Positions 1 to 9,682 of a stretch of DNA of 64,000 nt are shown here, piece by piece. The stretch is from DSXH01 sp020724325 (lineage in GTDB: Bacteria; Bacteroidota; Ignavibacteria; Ignavibacteriales; Melioribacteraceae): positions 1 through 64,000 of the forward strand of contig JBFLYW010000017.1 in assembly GCA_040756515.1 (NCBI GenBank), written 5' to 3'. The translations under genes were made by a program, and so were the position numbers. Under the pieces are notes generated by a model. That model was not told the DNA's origin and did not search any database. It saw only the letters and a program-made list of their open reading frames with translations. The first letter of the stretch is position 1; every line of letters starts with the position of its first letter.

Positions 1-1
1 T

Positions 2-124
2 ATCGAATTTGTAGAACAAGGTCTTATTCTTTACCACCAAAAGTTCAAAGAACAACAAATTAAAAGGTTACATAAGCAGGCTAATCATTTTGGATTACAA
101 CTCACTCCATTGAGTGGTCATTAG
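2..124 (+). CDS. C-terminal end of a probable transposase (partial, 5' end outside window)
   Basis: An open frame enters from the left edge and ends at a TAG at 122-124, giving 40 residues that end in LTPLSGH. The basic, helical tail (VEQGLILYHQKFKEQQ..., then RLHKQANHFGLQLTPL) resembles the ends of some insertion-sequence transposases, where a Tyr/Gln/Arg-rich helix precedes a hydrophobic G-x-x-L-x-P end. This is a pattern impression only; no catalytic residue is in view. Decayed repeat DNA follows it, which fits a mobile element edge. It could also be the end of an unrelated basic protein. Confidence 0.4.
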   Translation: MEFVEQGLILYHQKFKEQQIKRLHKQANHFGLQLTPLSGH

Positions 125-607
125 TAGCGCAGTGAGAAATCTAAAAAGGCATCTCAATCGCTTCGCTCCTTCGGAATAAAATTCCTGAATTTGTCAAAAG
201 TCATTAAAAAATAAATTTTTAATTTAGGTAGTTTCTATCATAACCAGTACCCAAATCTAACCTTGACAAACTTAACATCATATATTATTTTGACTCAGGG
301 ATTAGGGAAATTCAGAAAAACCTTGAAAAAACAATAAATTTCCCTTGACTTAAAAAAAATCTTAAGCTATTTTGAGCTCGCTACAATCAAAAAAAATAAA
401 TTTTCTCTTTGGGGCATTAAACTTAACAAAATGAATATGGGTTCCTCATTAATTAGGGTAATATTTGGGAACCATGTAAGAATTGTTTAATTAACTATAA
501 TAAAATGGAATTCTAAAAGAAAAGGAGGTAATTATTGATCATTGCTTTACAAGTTTTCTCATCAAAAAACCCTTTCTTAATTAAATCAACAAATTAAGGA
601 GTATAGT
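125..607. other. 483-bp AT-rich intergenic region with repeat remnant
   Basis: No gene is seen here. Positions 134-180 carry a GAGAAATCT...CTTCGCTCCTTCGGAAT element that recurs in similar form at 50575-50620. A 9-bp inverted repeat (AGGGAAATT 304-312 / AATTTCCCT 337-345) is present without a following T run. The promoter of the TonB receptor operon must lie in the right part, but I cannot place it with confidence. A clear Shine-Dalgarno (AAGGAG) sits just before the ATG at 608. Confidence 0.6.
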
Positions 608-3600
608 ATGCATCGAAGGATTTTTTACTTTTTGCTTCTTCTAGCCATTTGTCCGGTTTTACTCAACGCTGGTACAAAAGGCAGAATTAAGGGAAAAGTA
701 GTTGACTTGCAGACAGGTGAAGCACTAATTGGCGCAAACGTAATTGTTCTTGGAACAACTACTGGTGCTGCAACTGATGCAAACGGCGAATTTCTCTTAC
801 AAAATTTAGACCCAGGTGTTTACACTATAAGAGCCTCTTATTTAGGTTTTCAATCCATTACAATATCCAATGTGAGAGTAAATGCCGACCTCACAGCGTA
901 TATTGACTTTGAATTACCTAGCGAGGATATACAAGTAGGCACTGTAGAAATAGTTGCTCAACGTCCTCTCATCCAAAAGGATAACACAAATGCTGTTAGA
1001 ATTACCACAACGGAAGAAATTGATAAGCTTCCTATTCGTGGGTTCAATAACATTTTTGCTCTTACACCTGGTGTATCTTTAACTAACGATAAATTCCACA
1101 TACGCGGCGGCAGAGATGATGAAGTCGGCTACTACATTGAAGGTGTTTCTGTTCGTAACCCGCGTGGCGGTGGAAGAGCTGTTTCAATTGCTCAAGATGC
1201 TTTAGAAGAAATTCAGGTTCAAGTTGGTGGTTATAGCGCTGAATTTGGCGGCGCTAACTCCGGTATTGTTAGAACCACTCTAAAAAGCGGCGGACCACAA
1301 TTCAAAGCTTCTTTCGAATATATTACGGATAATGTTGCATTCCAAAGCAGAGAAAGTGCTTTCGAAGGTAAGAAACGTCTGGGCACTTATTATTGGGGTT
1401 ATCATGAATCATCTCTGTCAATCGGCGGTCCCCTATTTACACAGTCCGTAAAATATTTCTTTAACTTCAATTCCAATTTCCAATTAAGCCCATCGCACCA
1501 GGAGCAACCTGCTGTTAATTTGGGTTTAGTATGGAACGAAAAAACTCCAGCACCTCAAAGAGATACTGTTAATTTTATATTTAATAACGGTGCACAAAGA
1601 AAAGCTGCAAGACAATATTATACTTTAACTGGTACAATGAATTTTGATTTCAAACCAATCCTATTCAGACTTTCAGGGTCCTATTTCATTGATGATAATG
1701 ATGCAAACGCAACCGGTCCATATCATATTCTTAATGATAGACCGTTTACATATCAGAATAGAAATGGTTCATTCAGTTTAAGAATGACTCATGTATTAAG
1801 TCCAAAAATGTTCTATGAATTATCTGCCGGATATGTTCTTTCAAACTACGAACAGCAGGATAAGTTCTTAAAGGACGATTTCTGGGCATATGGCGATAGC
1901 GTTGCCAACGCTGCTGTTGGTTTTGTTTGGACAAGAAGTCCACAGGATATCAAAAGAAATTATAGAGGCAGATTTGCATCTCCACGTCCTCTAAGCGTGT
2001 ATGATTGGGAATTTCATAGAACTGGACGTGTTAATTTTACTTATCAAAAATCTGACACCAGATCATTAACCTTCAGCGGTGCATTAAACTGGACTCCTGA
2101 TAGAGTTCATTCAATAAAAATTGGCGGTGAATATATTACCTGGACATTTAGATCATACTTACCAGCTACTAATCTTACAACACAACTACAATTAGCTTCT
2201 ACTCTATTTACTAATTTGAATAATCCGCAAGGTAGAACTGAAGAACAGATTAGAACTCAAGTATTGAGGAATGCTGGTACAACTGCATTTGGTTATGATT
2301 TATTTGGAAAAGAAATTGACGGCGCTGATGATAAATTCCACGCGCCCAAAAAACCGGTTTTTGCTGCTGCTTATATTCAGGATAAAATTGAATTCGAAGA
2401 TATTATCTTAAACCTCGGATTAAGATATGATTACTTTGATATCGATAACCTGAAAATGATAGATCCAACCAGACCGGATTTATCAATTGTAAAAGCCGAT
2501 AATACACTTATTGAAAGCGGCTGGGAAAAAGTTCCGGCTTTCAGTGCCGTTAGTCCACGTATTGGTATTTCATTCCCGGTTACTGAAAGAACTGTATTCC
2601 ACGCACAATACGGTAAATTTGTTCAGCAGCCAAATCTTAACGAATCTTATGTTGGTTACGATTATTTAGCTTATCAATTAACAACCGGATTTTTCTTCGC
2701 TAATATGAGAGGGTTAGATTTAAGACCAACTAGAACAACAAACTATGAATTAGGATTTACACAGCAAATTGCTGATTTCCTTTCCTTTGATATTACTGCT
2801 TATTACAAAGACATTAAAGACCTAGTACAAATGGTTCCACAATCTGTTGATATCGCTTCCGGTTTCCAGAACTATTATGTGAGAGACAATGTTGACTTTG
2901 CAACAACAAAAGGTATTGAATTTTCTGTAACAATGAGAAGATACCAGAGGTTGGCAATTAATGGTAACATGACTTTACAGGATGCAAGAGGAACAGGTTC
3001 TTATCCCGATGCAAACCGTGGTATTGTTGGTGCACCTGTTATTGCTGGTCAGCCATTTACTCCTAAGAATATTTCTCCACTCGAATTTGACAGACCATTA
3101 ATAGCTAACTTAAATCTTGATTATCGCTTCGGTGATAATGATGGTCCCGCAATATTGAGTAATTTTGGTGTCAATTTACTCTTAACATATCAATCGGGAC
3201 GTCCGTTTACACGCGGTACCGGTAACCCGGCTTCCGTAGGAATTTCTCAACAGGGAAGCGGTGATGCAAGATTTAGAACCCCGGTTGAACCACTTGGTTC
3301 TTCTTCAATGCCGGCTGTATTTAATGTTGATGTTAGAGTGGATAAATCATTCACAATTTACGATCGATTAAGAGCTAACGTTTACGTATCCGTATTAAAT
3401 CTTCTTAATACTAAAAACGTTCAGAACGTTTACCTAACAACCGGTACTGCTACTGACAATGCATATTTAAGCAATCCGACCACATACCAGGAACAATTAA
3501 GAGCACAAGGGCAGCAATATATTGATATGTATAGCTTATTAACTCTGCAAAGAAATGGTTTGTTTAGTGATATGCGCCAGGTTAGGCTGGGTATTAGGTT

Positions 3601-3610
3601 AGAATATTAA
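608..3610 (+). CDS. TonB-dependent receptor with N-terminal carboxypeptidase-like regulatory domain
   Basis: Outer-membrane TonB-dependent transporter of 1000 residues. A signal peptide covers about residues 1-21. A beta-sandwich carboxypeptidase-D-like domain follows at about 26-105 (GKVVDLQTGEALIGANV, ANGEFLLQNLDPG). The plug covers roughly 115-230, with PIRGFNNIFALTPGV and FHIRGGRDDEVGYYIEG. The remainder is a 22-strand-type barrel ending in an aromatic C-terminus (LGIRLEY). An AAGGAG ribosome site precedes the ATG. There is no SusD gene beside it; instead a T9SS cargo and a PorV/Q protein follow at 30-bp and 18-bp gaps, so the three are probably one operon. The substrate cannot be told from sequence; peptide or secretion-linked roles are both possible. 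Confidence 0.9.
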   Translation: MHRRIFYFLLLLAICPVLLNAGTKGRIKGKVVDLQTGEALIGANVIVLGTTTGAATDANGEFLLQNLDPGVYTIRASYLGFQSITISNVRVNADLTAYIDFELPSEDIQVGTVEIVAQRPLIQKDNTNAVRITTTEEIDKLPIRGFNNIFALTPGVSLTNDKFHIRGGRDDEVGYYIEGVSVRNPRGGGRAVSIAQDALEEIQVQVGGYSAEFGGANSGIVRTTLKSGGPQFKASFEYITDNVAFQSRESAFEGKKRLGTYYWGYHESSLSIGGPLFTQSVKYFFNFNSNFQLSPSHQEQPAVNLGLVWNEKTPAPQRDTVNFIFNNGAQRKAARQYYTLTGTMNFDFKPILFRLSGSYFIDDNDANATGPYHILNDRPFTYQNRNGSFSLRMTHVLSPKMFYELSAGYVLSNYEQQDKFLKDDFWAYGDSVANAAVGFVWTRSPQDIKRNYRGRFASPRPLSVYDWEFHRTGRVNFTYQKSDTRSLTFSGALNWTPDRVHSIKIGGEYITWTFRSYLPATNLTTQLQLASTLFTNLNNPQGRTEEQIRTQVLRNAGTTAFGYDLFGKEIDGADDKFHAPKKPVFAAAYIQDKIEFEDIILNLGLRYDYFDIDNLKMIDPTRPDLSIVKADNTLIESGWEKVPAFSAVSPRIGISFPVTERTVFHAQYGKFVQQPNLNESYVGYDYLAYQLTTGFFFANMRGLDLRPTRTTNYELGFTQQIADFLSFDITAYYKDIKDLVQMVPQSVDIASGFQNYYVRDNVDFATTKGIEFSVTMRRYQRLAINGNMTLQDARGTGSYPDANRGIVGAPVIAGQPFTPKNISPLEFDRPLIANLNLDYRFGDNDGPAILSNFGVNLLLTYQSGRPFTRGTGNPASVGISQQGSGDARFRTPVEPLGSSSMPAVFNVDVRVDKSFTIYDRLRANVYVSVLNLLNTKNVQNVYLTTGTATDNAYLSNPTTYQEQLRAQGQQYIDMYSLLTLQRNGLFSDMRQVRLGIRLEY

Positions 3611-3640
3611 TCGCATTTATAACTAAAGGAGAAAAGCGAT

Positions 3641-6600
3641 ATGAAATTAATTAAATCAAGCTTTTATCTGGTTTTTTCTTTAATACTTTTATCCAGTTTT
3701 GTCTTAAAAGCCGAAGGTGTTGAAGGAAAAGAGAAAGGTAAAGTTTATAAAACAACCGGATCACCACAGATTACTAAATTCAACATTAATAACATCTCTA
3801 CTTTTTTTGGAAATGATGGTATTTCTGACTTGAATATAACCGGTGACTCAGGTTTTCAATTTCCAATAGGAAGCGGAAAGACTGTATTCTATGAATCAGG
3901 GTTTGTTTACGGCGGTAACTATCCAAAGGCAGACGGAACAAAGGAATTCCGTATTTCCGGTTCAACTTATAACCGTGGACAGCAGCCCGGCAGAATTCTT
4001 CCTGATGGAACAAGAGAAGATCAGAATTTACCGCATGTAAGAATTTACAGAGTTCGTCCCGATTTCAAAGATCCTAACGCAGATTACAGTAAAGAAATTA
4101 TGGACGAAGGTAAAACTAAAGCTGCCATTTCCGAGCAATATGCAAAAGACTGGAATGAATGGCCTGCACAATACGGCGCTCCTTATACCGATGTAAATAA
4201 AAATGGTCAATATGATCCAGCCGTTGATATACCCGGATTTCCCGGCGCTGATCAGACAATCTGGTTTGTTGCAAACGACCTCGACCCAATTCAAGCCGTA
4301 AAATTATACGGTTCGGAAGGGCTTGGTATGGAAATGCAAGCAACAATTTTTGGATACAATCAACAGAATGCTCTTGGCGATGCATTATTTAGAAAATATC
4401 TTCTTATCAATAAGAGTGGAAAAAATATTACCGAATTTTACGTATGTATGTGGTCTGATCCTGATTTAGGCGGAGATGCTGGCGATGATTTCGCCGGTGT
4501 GGACACATTGCTAAGCTTAGGATACATCTATAACGGAGATGATACTGACCCTTCATACGGTCAATATATTCCGGCTGCCGGGTTCGACTTTTTACAAGGT
4601 CCTATTGTTCCTGGAACTGCAAATGATCAAGCAATCTTTAAAAACAAAATAAGAAAAGGATTTAAAAATTTACCGGCATCAACTTTCTTCCTCTTCACAC
4701 AATCAGTTGCAAACTGGGGAGATCCTACATTAGGTAACTATACTAATGGTGCTCTCCGTTTCCGTAATTTGTTTGAAGGAAAGAATGCAACGTTAGGAAC
4801 TCCATTTATAGATCCTTTAACCGGAAAAGTATCCAAATTCTTTGCCCCTGGGGATCCTGTTACCGGACAGGGATGGGTTGATGGAATTCTCTTCCCGAAA
4901 CAAGATAGACGTATTGGTCTTGTTGCCGGTCCGTTTAATATTGCTGCTGGAGATACTCAGGAAGTTGTAGTTGGTCAATTGGCTGCCGGCGGTGTTGCCC
5001 CTGTTACCAGATTAGGTGCTGTTGCATTGTTGAAATATCAGGATTTACAGGTTCAACAAGCATACAATAACTTCTTCCAGGTTCCAACTCCTCCTGCTGC
5101 GCCGATTGTAGCTTTAGATGAAGTTACAAAAATCGGTAAAGCTTCGGAGTTCGATCAGAAGTTGATTCTTAACTGGGGCGAAGATGTTGCTGCTATTGCA
5201 AAAACCGAAGCTCACAATACATTAGGTTATAAGTTCCAGGGTTACGTTGTTTATCAATTACCAAGATTAAACGCTCAGTTAAATGAAGCAAAAATAGTTG
5301 CTACCTATGATCTAAACGACTTGGTTGGTAACATCGAGAGCTTGGTGTTCGATGCTGAAACAAATTCTACAACAAAAAGATTTACCAAATTTGGAACTAA
5401 CAGCGGTATTAAGAGAAGTATTGAAATTACAAGAGACCTTATCCGTGGTGGTATTCCACTTGCTAACGGAACAGAATACTATTTTGTAGTTTCTGCTTAT
5501 TCTTTTAACCCTGATCCAAATGCAGTTCCTAACGTATTGGAAACATTATCTGCACGAATTCTGGGTACTCCTCATAAACCAAATCCGGGAACTCAATATA
5601 CAGTTGAAACCGGTGCAACTGTTCCATATACACACGCGCAAGGTGGTAGTGATGGACAGGTATTAATAAAAGTTATTGATCCATCTAAAGTAACCGGTAA
5701 TTCTTATGAAATTACTTTCCAGGGATCTGTGGGAAATACAACCTGGACATTGGTTAATAAAACAACTGGTAAAACAGTATTTACAGGCGCTAGAGAAACC
5801 CAAGGCGACTTAGCTCCTCTCATAGATGGTTTACAGGTTGACATGACCGGTGCACCAAATAATTTCAAGAGATTTATTCTTACGCATAATGCCGGCGGAA
5901 AGTTAGCTAATCCGGTTATGGGAGCTTTTGCTTTCAATAACAACGGATTCCCGACACTTGATGGAGCTGCACCAAATGGCGTTAATGATAGACCGCCAGC
6001 AGGACAAATGAAGAATAGCACAGCATTATGGGGTATCCATACCGGTATGAACAGTCCAACTATGGAGCCTTCATATGCATTCTTCTTAACACGTGTTCCG
6101 CGTGGTGGTGCTAACTGGCCAAGAATTATTCCCAACGATTTCGAAATAAGATTTACTGCTGCTGGCAGTATGGCAGTAATGGCTTTCACAACCGGTGCAA
6201 TTTCAAAAGTTCCTTTCGAATTATGGAATACCGGGGTTGGTACACCTAATAATACTACTGACGACTTCAAGTTAATTCCTTTTGTATATGATGAAGACGG
6301 AAATGACAAATGGAATATTTTACCTACCGACCATACAGTATCTGGTGGTACAAATGATCCTTACACTGACTGGATTTATTTCTATGACGTAACAGATAAG
6401 ACACCCGGGACAAAAGGATACGACGATGCATTAGCTTCCGGATATACTACCGGAGTTGGAAGTGAAATTATGGCAAGAGTAGCATTAGTTCTCTTTAACG
6501 GTGGTGACGTTGGAGCTTCAAACTTCCCGGCAAATCTTCCTGCTACTGAACCAGAAACTGGTTCTATATTTAGAATTGAAACTACAAAACCGAATCAACC

Positions 6601-7000
6601 AACATCTGGAACAACCGGTGATATTTTCAGATTTACAGCTCCGTCTGTAATTATGAATGATGCAGATTTAGCAAAGCAAGCGGTTGAGAATATAAATGTA
6701 TTTCCGAATCCTTACTATGCAGTAAATCCGCGTGAAGTAAACAAATATCAGCGATTTGTTACATTCAGCCACTTACCAGCAAAGGCAACACTAAGAATAT
6801 TCAACCTTGCCGGTCAATTGGTTCGTACGATCGAGAAAAATTCTCCAAGTCAGTTTATTACATGGGATCTTGTAAACGAAAGTTCATTCCCTGTAGCGAG
6901 CGGTTTATATATTGTTTATGTAGACATGCCTGATTTAGGCAAAACCAAAATACTTAAACTGGCTATAATTCAAGAACAACAGATTCTTGATCACTATTAA
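3641..7000 (+). CDS. Secreted protein with T9SS type A C-terminal sorting domain
   Basis: Protein of 1119 residues with a signal peptide at about 1-24 and an AAAGGAG site before the ATG. The last ~90 residues form a type A T9SS sorting domain: the NVFPNPYYA start, LRIFNLAGQLVRTI, a W-D-L-x-N segment and the closing V-A-S-G-L-Y-I-V-Y-V. T9SS removes this domain and exports the rest to the surface or medium. The large middle part has fibronectin-like stretches (GYVVYQLPR, TEYYFVVSAYSF near 530-620) and Asp-rich segments, but no catalytic motif I recognise. Sitting between the TonB receptor and a PorV/Q protein suggests a surface partner of the receptor. The function is unknown. Confidence 0.88.
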   Translation: MKLIKSSFYLVFSLILLSSFVLKAEGVEGKEKGKVYKTTGSPQITKFNINNISTFFGNDGISDLNITGDSGFQFPIGSGKTVFYESGFVYGGNYPKADGTKEFRISGSTYNRGQQPGRILPDGTREDQNLPHVRIYRVRPDFKDPNADYSKEIMDEGKTKAAISEQYAKDWNEWPAQYGAPYTDVNKNGQYDPAVDIPGFPGADQTIWFVANDLDPIQAVKLYGSEGLGMEMQATIFGYNQQNALGDALFRKYLLINKSGKNITEFYVCMWSDPDLGGDAGDDFAGVDTLLSLGYIYNGDDTDPSYGQYIPAAGFDFLQGPIVPGTANDQAIFKNKIRKGFKNLPASTFFLFTQSVANWGDPTLGNYTNGALRFRNLFEGKNATLGTPFIDPLTGKVSKFFAPGDPVTGQGWVDGILFPKQDRRIGLVAGPFNIAAGDTQEVVVGQLAAGGVAPVTRLGAVALLKYQDLQVQQAYNNFFQVPTPPAAPIVALDEVTKIGKASEFDQKLILNWGEDVAAIAKTEAHNTLGYKFQGYVVYQLPRLNAQLNEAKIVATYDLNDLVGNIESLVFDAETNSTTKRFTKFGTNSGIKRSIEITRDLIRGGIPLANGTEYYFVVSAYSFNPDPNAVPNVLETLSARILGTPHKPNPGTQYTVETGATVPYTHAQGGSDGQVLIKVIDPSKVTGNSYEITFQGSVGNTTWTLVNKTTGKTVFTGARETQGDLAPLIDGLQVDMTGAPNNFKRFILTHNAGGKLANPVMGAFAFNNNGFPTLDGAAPNGVNDRPPAGQMKNSTALWGIHTGMNSPTMEPSYAFFLTRVPRGGANWPRIIPNDFEIRFTAAGSMAVMAFTTGAISKVPFELWNTGVGTPNNTTDDFKLIPFVYDEDGNDKWNILPTDHTVSGGTNDPYTDWIYFYDVTDKTPGTKGYDDALASGYTTGVGSEIMARVALVLFNGGDVGASNFPANLPATEPETGSIFRIETTKPNQPTSGTTGDIFRFTAPSVIMNDADLAKQAVENINVFPNPYYAVNPREVNKYQRFVTFSHLPAKATLRIFNLAGQLVRTIEKNSPSQFITWDLVNESSFPVASGLYIVYVDMPDLGKTKILKLAIIQEQQILDHY

Positions 7001-7005
7001 TAGAT

Positions 7006-7010
7006 GGGAG
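7006..7010 (+). promoter_or_regulatory. Shine-Dalgarno deciding the PorV/Q start
   Basis: GGGAG lies 8 bases before the ATG at 7019. An in-frame ATG at 7004 overlaps this site and has no ribosome site of its own, so 7019 is the better start. It also places the signal peptide at the N-terminus. Confidence 0.75.
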
Positions 7011-7018
7011 AAGAAAAA

Positions 7019-8044
7019 ATGAAAAATACATTAAAAATATTTATAATCTTAGCTCTAGCTATAAGCACTATTTATGCTGGCGGCGGTGTGCGTAATGGAA
7101 CAGGAGCAGCTTCTCAATTGCTGATTCCCGTTGGCGCACGCGGCATTGCTATGAATGGTTCTTCATTAGCTGGCTCTTCTGGTTTGGAATCCGTTTATTG
7201 GAATCCTGCTAACCTCTCTTTTGATGAAGGAACCAGCGTCTTGTTCTCCCATATGTCATATATTGCTGATATCGGAGTAACTTACGTTGGTGTTTCTACT
7301 AATATCGATGGCTTCGGTGCTCTTGCTTTCAGCTTAAAATCTCTTGCCATCGATGCTATTAATGTTACTACTGTTGAAAATCCCGATGGAAACGGTCAAA
7401 CTTTCCAACCTACATTTATGACTCTTGGTTTAACATTCTCAAGATTATTAAGTGATAGAATTGCTGTGGGCTTAACTATGAATTATATTACAGAAAAGTT
7501 AGGTCTTGTAAGTGCAAATTCGGTTGGTTTTGATATCGGTATTACTTACCGAAATCTTGCTAATATTGATGGACTCGGCTTAGCATTAGCATTAAAGAAC
7601 TTTGGACCGCAAATGAAATATGATGGTTCTGGTCTTTATATTAATGCAACCCCTTCTACTCTTGAAAGAGGAGAAGCTGCTTATAAGCGCGATGCAATGT
7701 CTTTCGAACTTCCGTCTTTATTAGAAATTGGTATGAGCTATAATCTTGTATTTAATGCTTCCAACTATCTGCAGCTTGCCGGTACATACCAGAATGCTAA
7801 CTACTATGGTGACGAAGTTAGATTAGGTATGGAATATGGTCTTAACGAAATGTTCTTTGTAAGAGGCGGATATATGTTCCTGCCTGAAATGGTGGATAAT
7901 GAAGATGCCAATATTTACGGTTTAACTGCAGGTCTTGGTATCAAATACGATGTAGGCGGAACTAAGATTAAAGTTGATTATGGTTTTAGACAGACCAAAT
8001 TCTTCGAGGATAATCACATATTTACAGTTCAAATCGGTTTGTAA
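7019..8044 (+). CDS. PorV/PorQ family outer-membrane protein
   Basis: 341-residue beta-barrel protein. The signal peptide ends at about residue 19 (ISTIYA/GGG). The family signature follows: LLIPVGARGIAMNGSSLA and then VYWNPANL, where the W-N-P-A motif marks the PorV/PorQ (FadL-like) family. In T9SS organisms such proteins shuttle or anchor sorting-domain cargo at the outer membrane, and the gene directly follows such a cargo gene. The start was chosen at 7019 from the GGGAG site. The C-terminus (HIFTVQIGL) is a typical outer-membrane end. A strong terminator follows at 8064, closing the operon. Whether it is PorV, PorQ or a paralogue dedicated to this cargo cannot be decided here. Confidence 0.85.
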   Translation: MKNTLKIFIILALAISTIYAGGGVRNGTGAASQLLIPVGARGIAMNGSSLAGSSGLESVYWNPANLSFDEGTSVLFSHMSYIADIGVTYVGVSTNIDGFGALAFSLKSLAIDAINVTTVENPDGNGQTFQPTFMTLGLTFSRLLSDRIAVGLTMNYITEKLGLVSANSVGFDIGITYRNLANIDGLGLALALKNFGPQMKYDGSGLYINATPSTLERGEAAYKRDAMSFELPSLLEIGMSYNLVFNASNYLQLAGTYQNANYYGDEVRLGMEYGLNEMFFVRGGYMFLPEMVDNEDANIYGLTAGLGIKYDVGGTKIKVDYGFRQTKFFEDNHIFTVQIGL

Positions 8045-8063
8045 TTTGTAAATAACTTAACAG

Positions 8064-8099
8064 CCCGGGCAGCTATGTTAGATGCCCGGGTTTTTTTAT
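8064..8099 (+). terminator. Rho-independent terminator after the PorV/Q operon
   Basis: Perfect 8-bp GC-rich stem CCCGGGCA (8064-8071) / TGCCCGGG (8083-8090) with an 11-base loop, followed by seven T. It lies 20 bases after the stop codon. Confidence 0.92.
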
Positions 8100-8106
8100 T
8101 TTAAAG

Positions 8107-8175
8107 TGGTTCGGCAAGCTCACCACAAGCTATGGTTCGGCAAGCTCACCACAAGCTATGGTTCGGCAAGCTCAC
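8107..8175. repeat. 26-bp tandem repeat, about 2.6 copies
   Basis: The unit TGGTTCGGCAAGCTCACCAC plus AAGCTA starts at 8107, 8133 and (partial) 8159. The partial copy runs into a second copy of the terminator's right half (8174-8211). The unit belongs to the GGTTCGGCAAGCTCACC type of short intergenic repeat often seen in this phylum. Confidence 0.85.
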
Positions 8176-8211
8176 TATGTTAGATGCCCGGGTTTTTTTA
8201 TTTTAAAGTGG
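8174..8211 (+). repeat. Duplicate of the terminator right arm
   Basis: CTATGTTAGATGCCCGGG, a T7 run and ATTTTAAAGTGG repeat the bases at 8073-8109 exactly. The left stem arm is absent, so this copy cannot form its own hairpin. Confidence 0.85.
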
Positions 8212-8306
8212 CGGTTTTAATTGATTGTGAAATTTTTATTGGATTGATTAATAACGCTTTATTGGTTAATTAGACTGTTGGAAAATTAAAACTGAGGAGT
8301 AGATTA

Positions 8307-9680
8307 ATGAAAAAAATTCTTTTTACGATCCTAACCGCAATTTCTCTTGCTTCCGTGGGTTTTGCGCAAACCGATCTCAAATTTGAATTTGATTTTGCAA
8401 AATTTAAGTACGATTCTTCCTCGGTTTTTATGGAATTCTATTACGACCTCAATCCTGAAAACATGCGGGTAACCGATTCCCCTTCGGGTAAACTTCTGGA
8501 AGCTATAGTCCGTATAGAGATGAAAGATATTAAGGCAGATACTTTCTTTATCAAAAAGAACTGGAAAATTCAGAATGTGATTAATGAAAATATTGGAATC
8601 GATAAGAATTTGGTTGGAGTATTCGGATTCGTTATTCCTGCCGGAGAATATTCCTTAATGGTTAATGCTTACGATGCAAATAACCCCGACCTAAAAAAAA
8701 CCATAAATGAAAATATTGTAATAAATCCTTATCCGGAAAATAAATTTGCAGTAAGCGATATAGAACTTTCTGCTAATATTAAAAAGAACGATGCTGACCC
8801 TCTTTCTATATTTTTTAAGAATTCACTCGAAGTAATTCCAAATCCTTCTATGGTTTATTCGGATAAAAGCCCCGTACTATTTTACTACTCTGAATTATAT
8901 AATCTTGTTCTCGAAGATCCTGCTTCAAATTTTACATTGCAGAAAAATATTTTTAATAGTTTGAGTAAATCTGTTTACAAAGCTGATAAACAGATAAACC
9001 AGGGTCCCAAATCAATTGTTGAATATGGCTTAATTAACCTGTCAAAACTTCCTACGGATACTTACAATCTCGAATTCAGTCTAATCGATAATAAAACTAA
9101 ACGTGCGCATGTTTCTTCGAAAAGGTTCTTTCTGTATAATCCTAAAGTTACCGATATAGTACAAATTCAAAAATTGAGCGGAAGCTTTGTAGGAAGTGAA
9201 TTTGCTGTTATGTCCAAAGAAGAATGCGATTTGATGTTTCAGCATGCTAAATATATTGCTTCCCATAATGAAATTAATCAGTATAAAGCACTTGATTCCT
9301 TAAATGCAAAAAGGGAATTCCTTTTTAGGTTCTGGAATAACCGCGATACCGATCCTTCTACTCCTCAGAATGAATTTAAAATAGAGTATATGAAAAGATT
9401 AGATTATGTTAATAATAATTTTACTACAAGAATTAAAGCCGGGTATTTGAGCGATAAAGGAAGAGTCTATTTGTTATATGGCGAACCCGATCAGAAAGAT
9501 TATTTTCCAAGCGAACCTAATATGAAACCGTATGAGATCTGGTTCTATAGCGGTATTGAAGGAGGTGTTTCTTTTATTTTTGGTGACTTAACAGGTTTCG
9601 GAAGTTATGAACTGCTTCATTCAACAATGAGGGGAGAATTTAAAGACGAAAACTGGGTGAGAAGAATAACTACATTATAG
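8307..9680 (+). CDS. GWxTD domain-containing exported protein
   Basis: 457 residues with a signal peptide at about 1-21 (ASVGFAQ) and a GAGGAG site before the ATG. The N-terminal two thirds look like beta-sandwich modules. The C-terminal ~120 residues match the GWxTD domain family: FLFRFWNNRDTDPST, then NEFKIEYMKRLDYVN, GRVYLLYGEPD and YEIWFYSG. This domain is common in Bacteroidota, Chlorobi and Acidobacteria and has no established reaction. It is followed at 2 bases by an LPS-type acyltransferase started by TTG, so it is probably co-transcribed with envelope genes. An envelope role is an inference from context. Confidence 0.8.
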   Translation: MKKILFTILTAISLASVGFAQTDLKFEFDFAKFKYDSSSVFMEFYYDLNPENMRVTDSPSGKLLEAIVRIEMKDIKADTFFIKKNWKIQNVINENIGIDKNLVGVFGFVIPAGEYSLMVNAYDANNPDLKKTINENIVINPYPENKFAVSDIELSANIKKNDADPLSIFFKNSLEVIPNPSMVYSDKSPVLFYYSELYNLVLEDPASNFTLQKNIFNSLSKSVYKADKQINQGPKSIVEYGLINLSKLPTDTYNLEFSLIDNKTKRAHVSSKRFFLYNPKVTDIVQIQKLSGSFVGSEFAVMSKEECDLMFQHAKYIASHNEINQYKALDSLNAKREFLFRFWNNRDTDPSTPQNEFKIEYMKRLDYVNNNFTTRIKAGYLSDKGRVYLLYGEPDQKDYFPSEPNMKPYEIWFYSGIEGGVSFIFGDLTGFGSYELLHSTMRGEFKDENWVRRITTL

Positions 9681-9682
9681 AA

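Noticed and set aside
5704..6309. A 201-codon open frame on the minus strand inside the T9SS cargo gene
   Set aside because: It lies wholly antisense to a strong gene, has no ribosome site, and its protein text shows no motif; it reflects the codon bias of the real gene.
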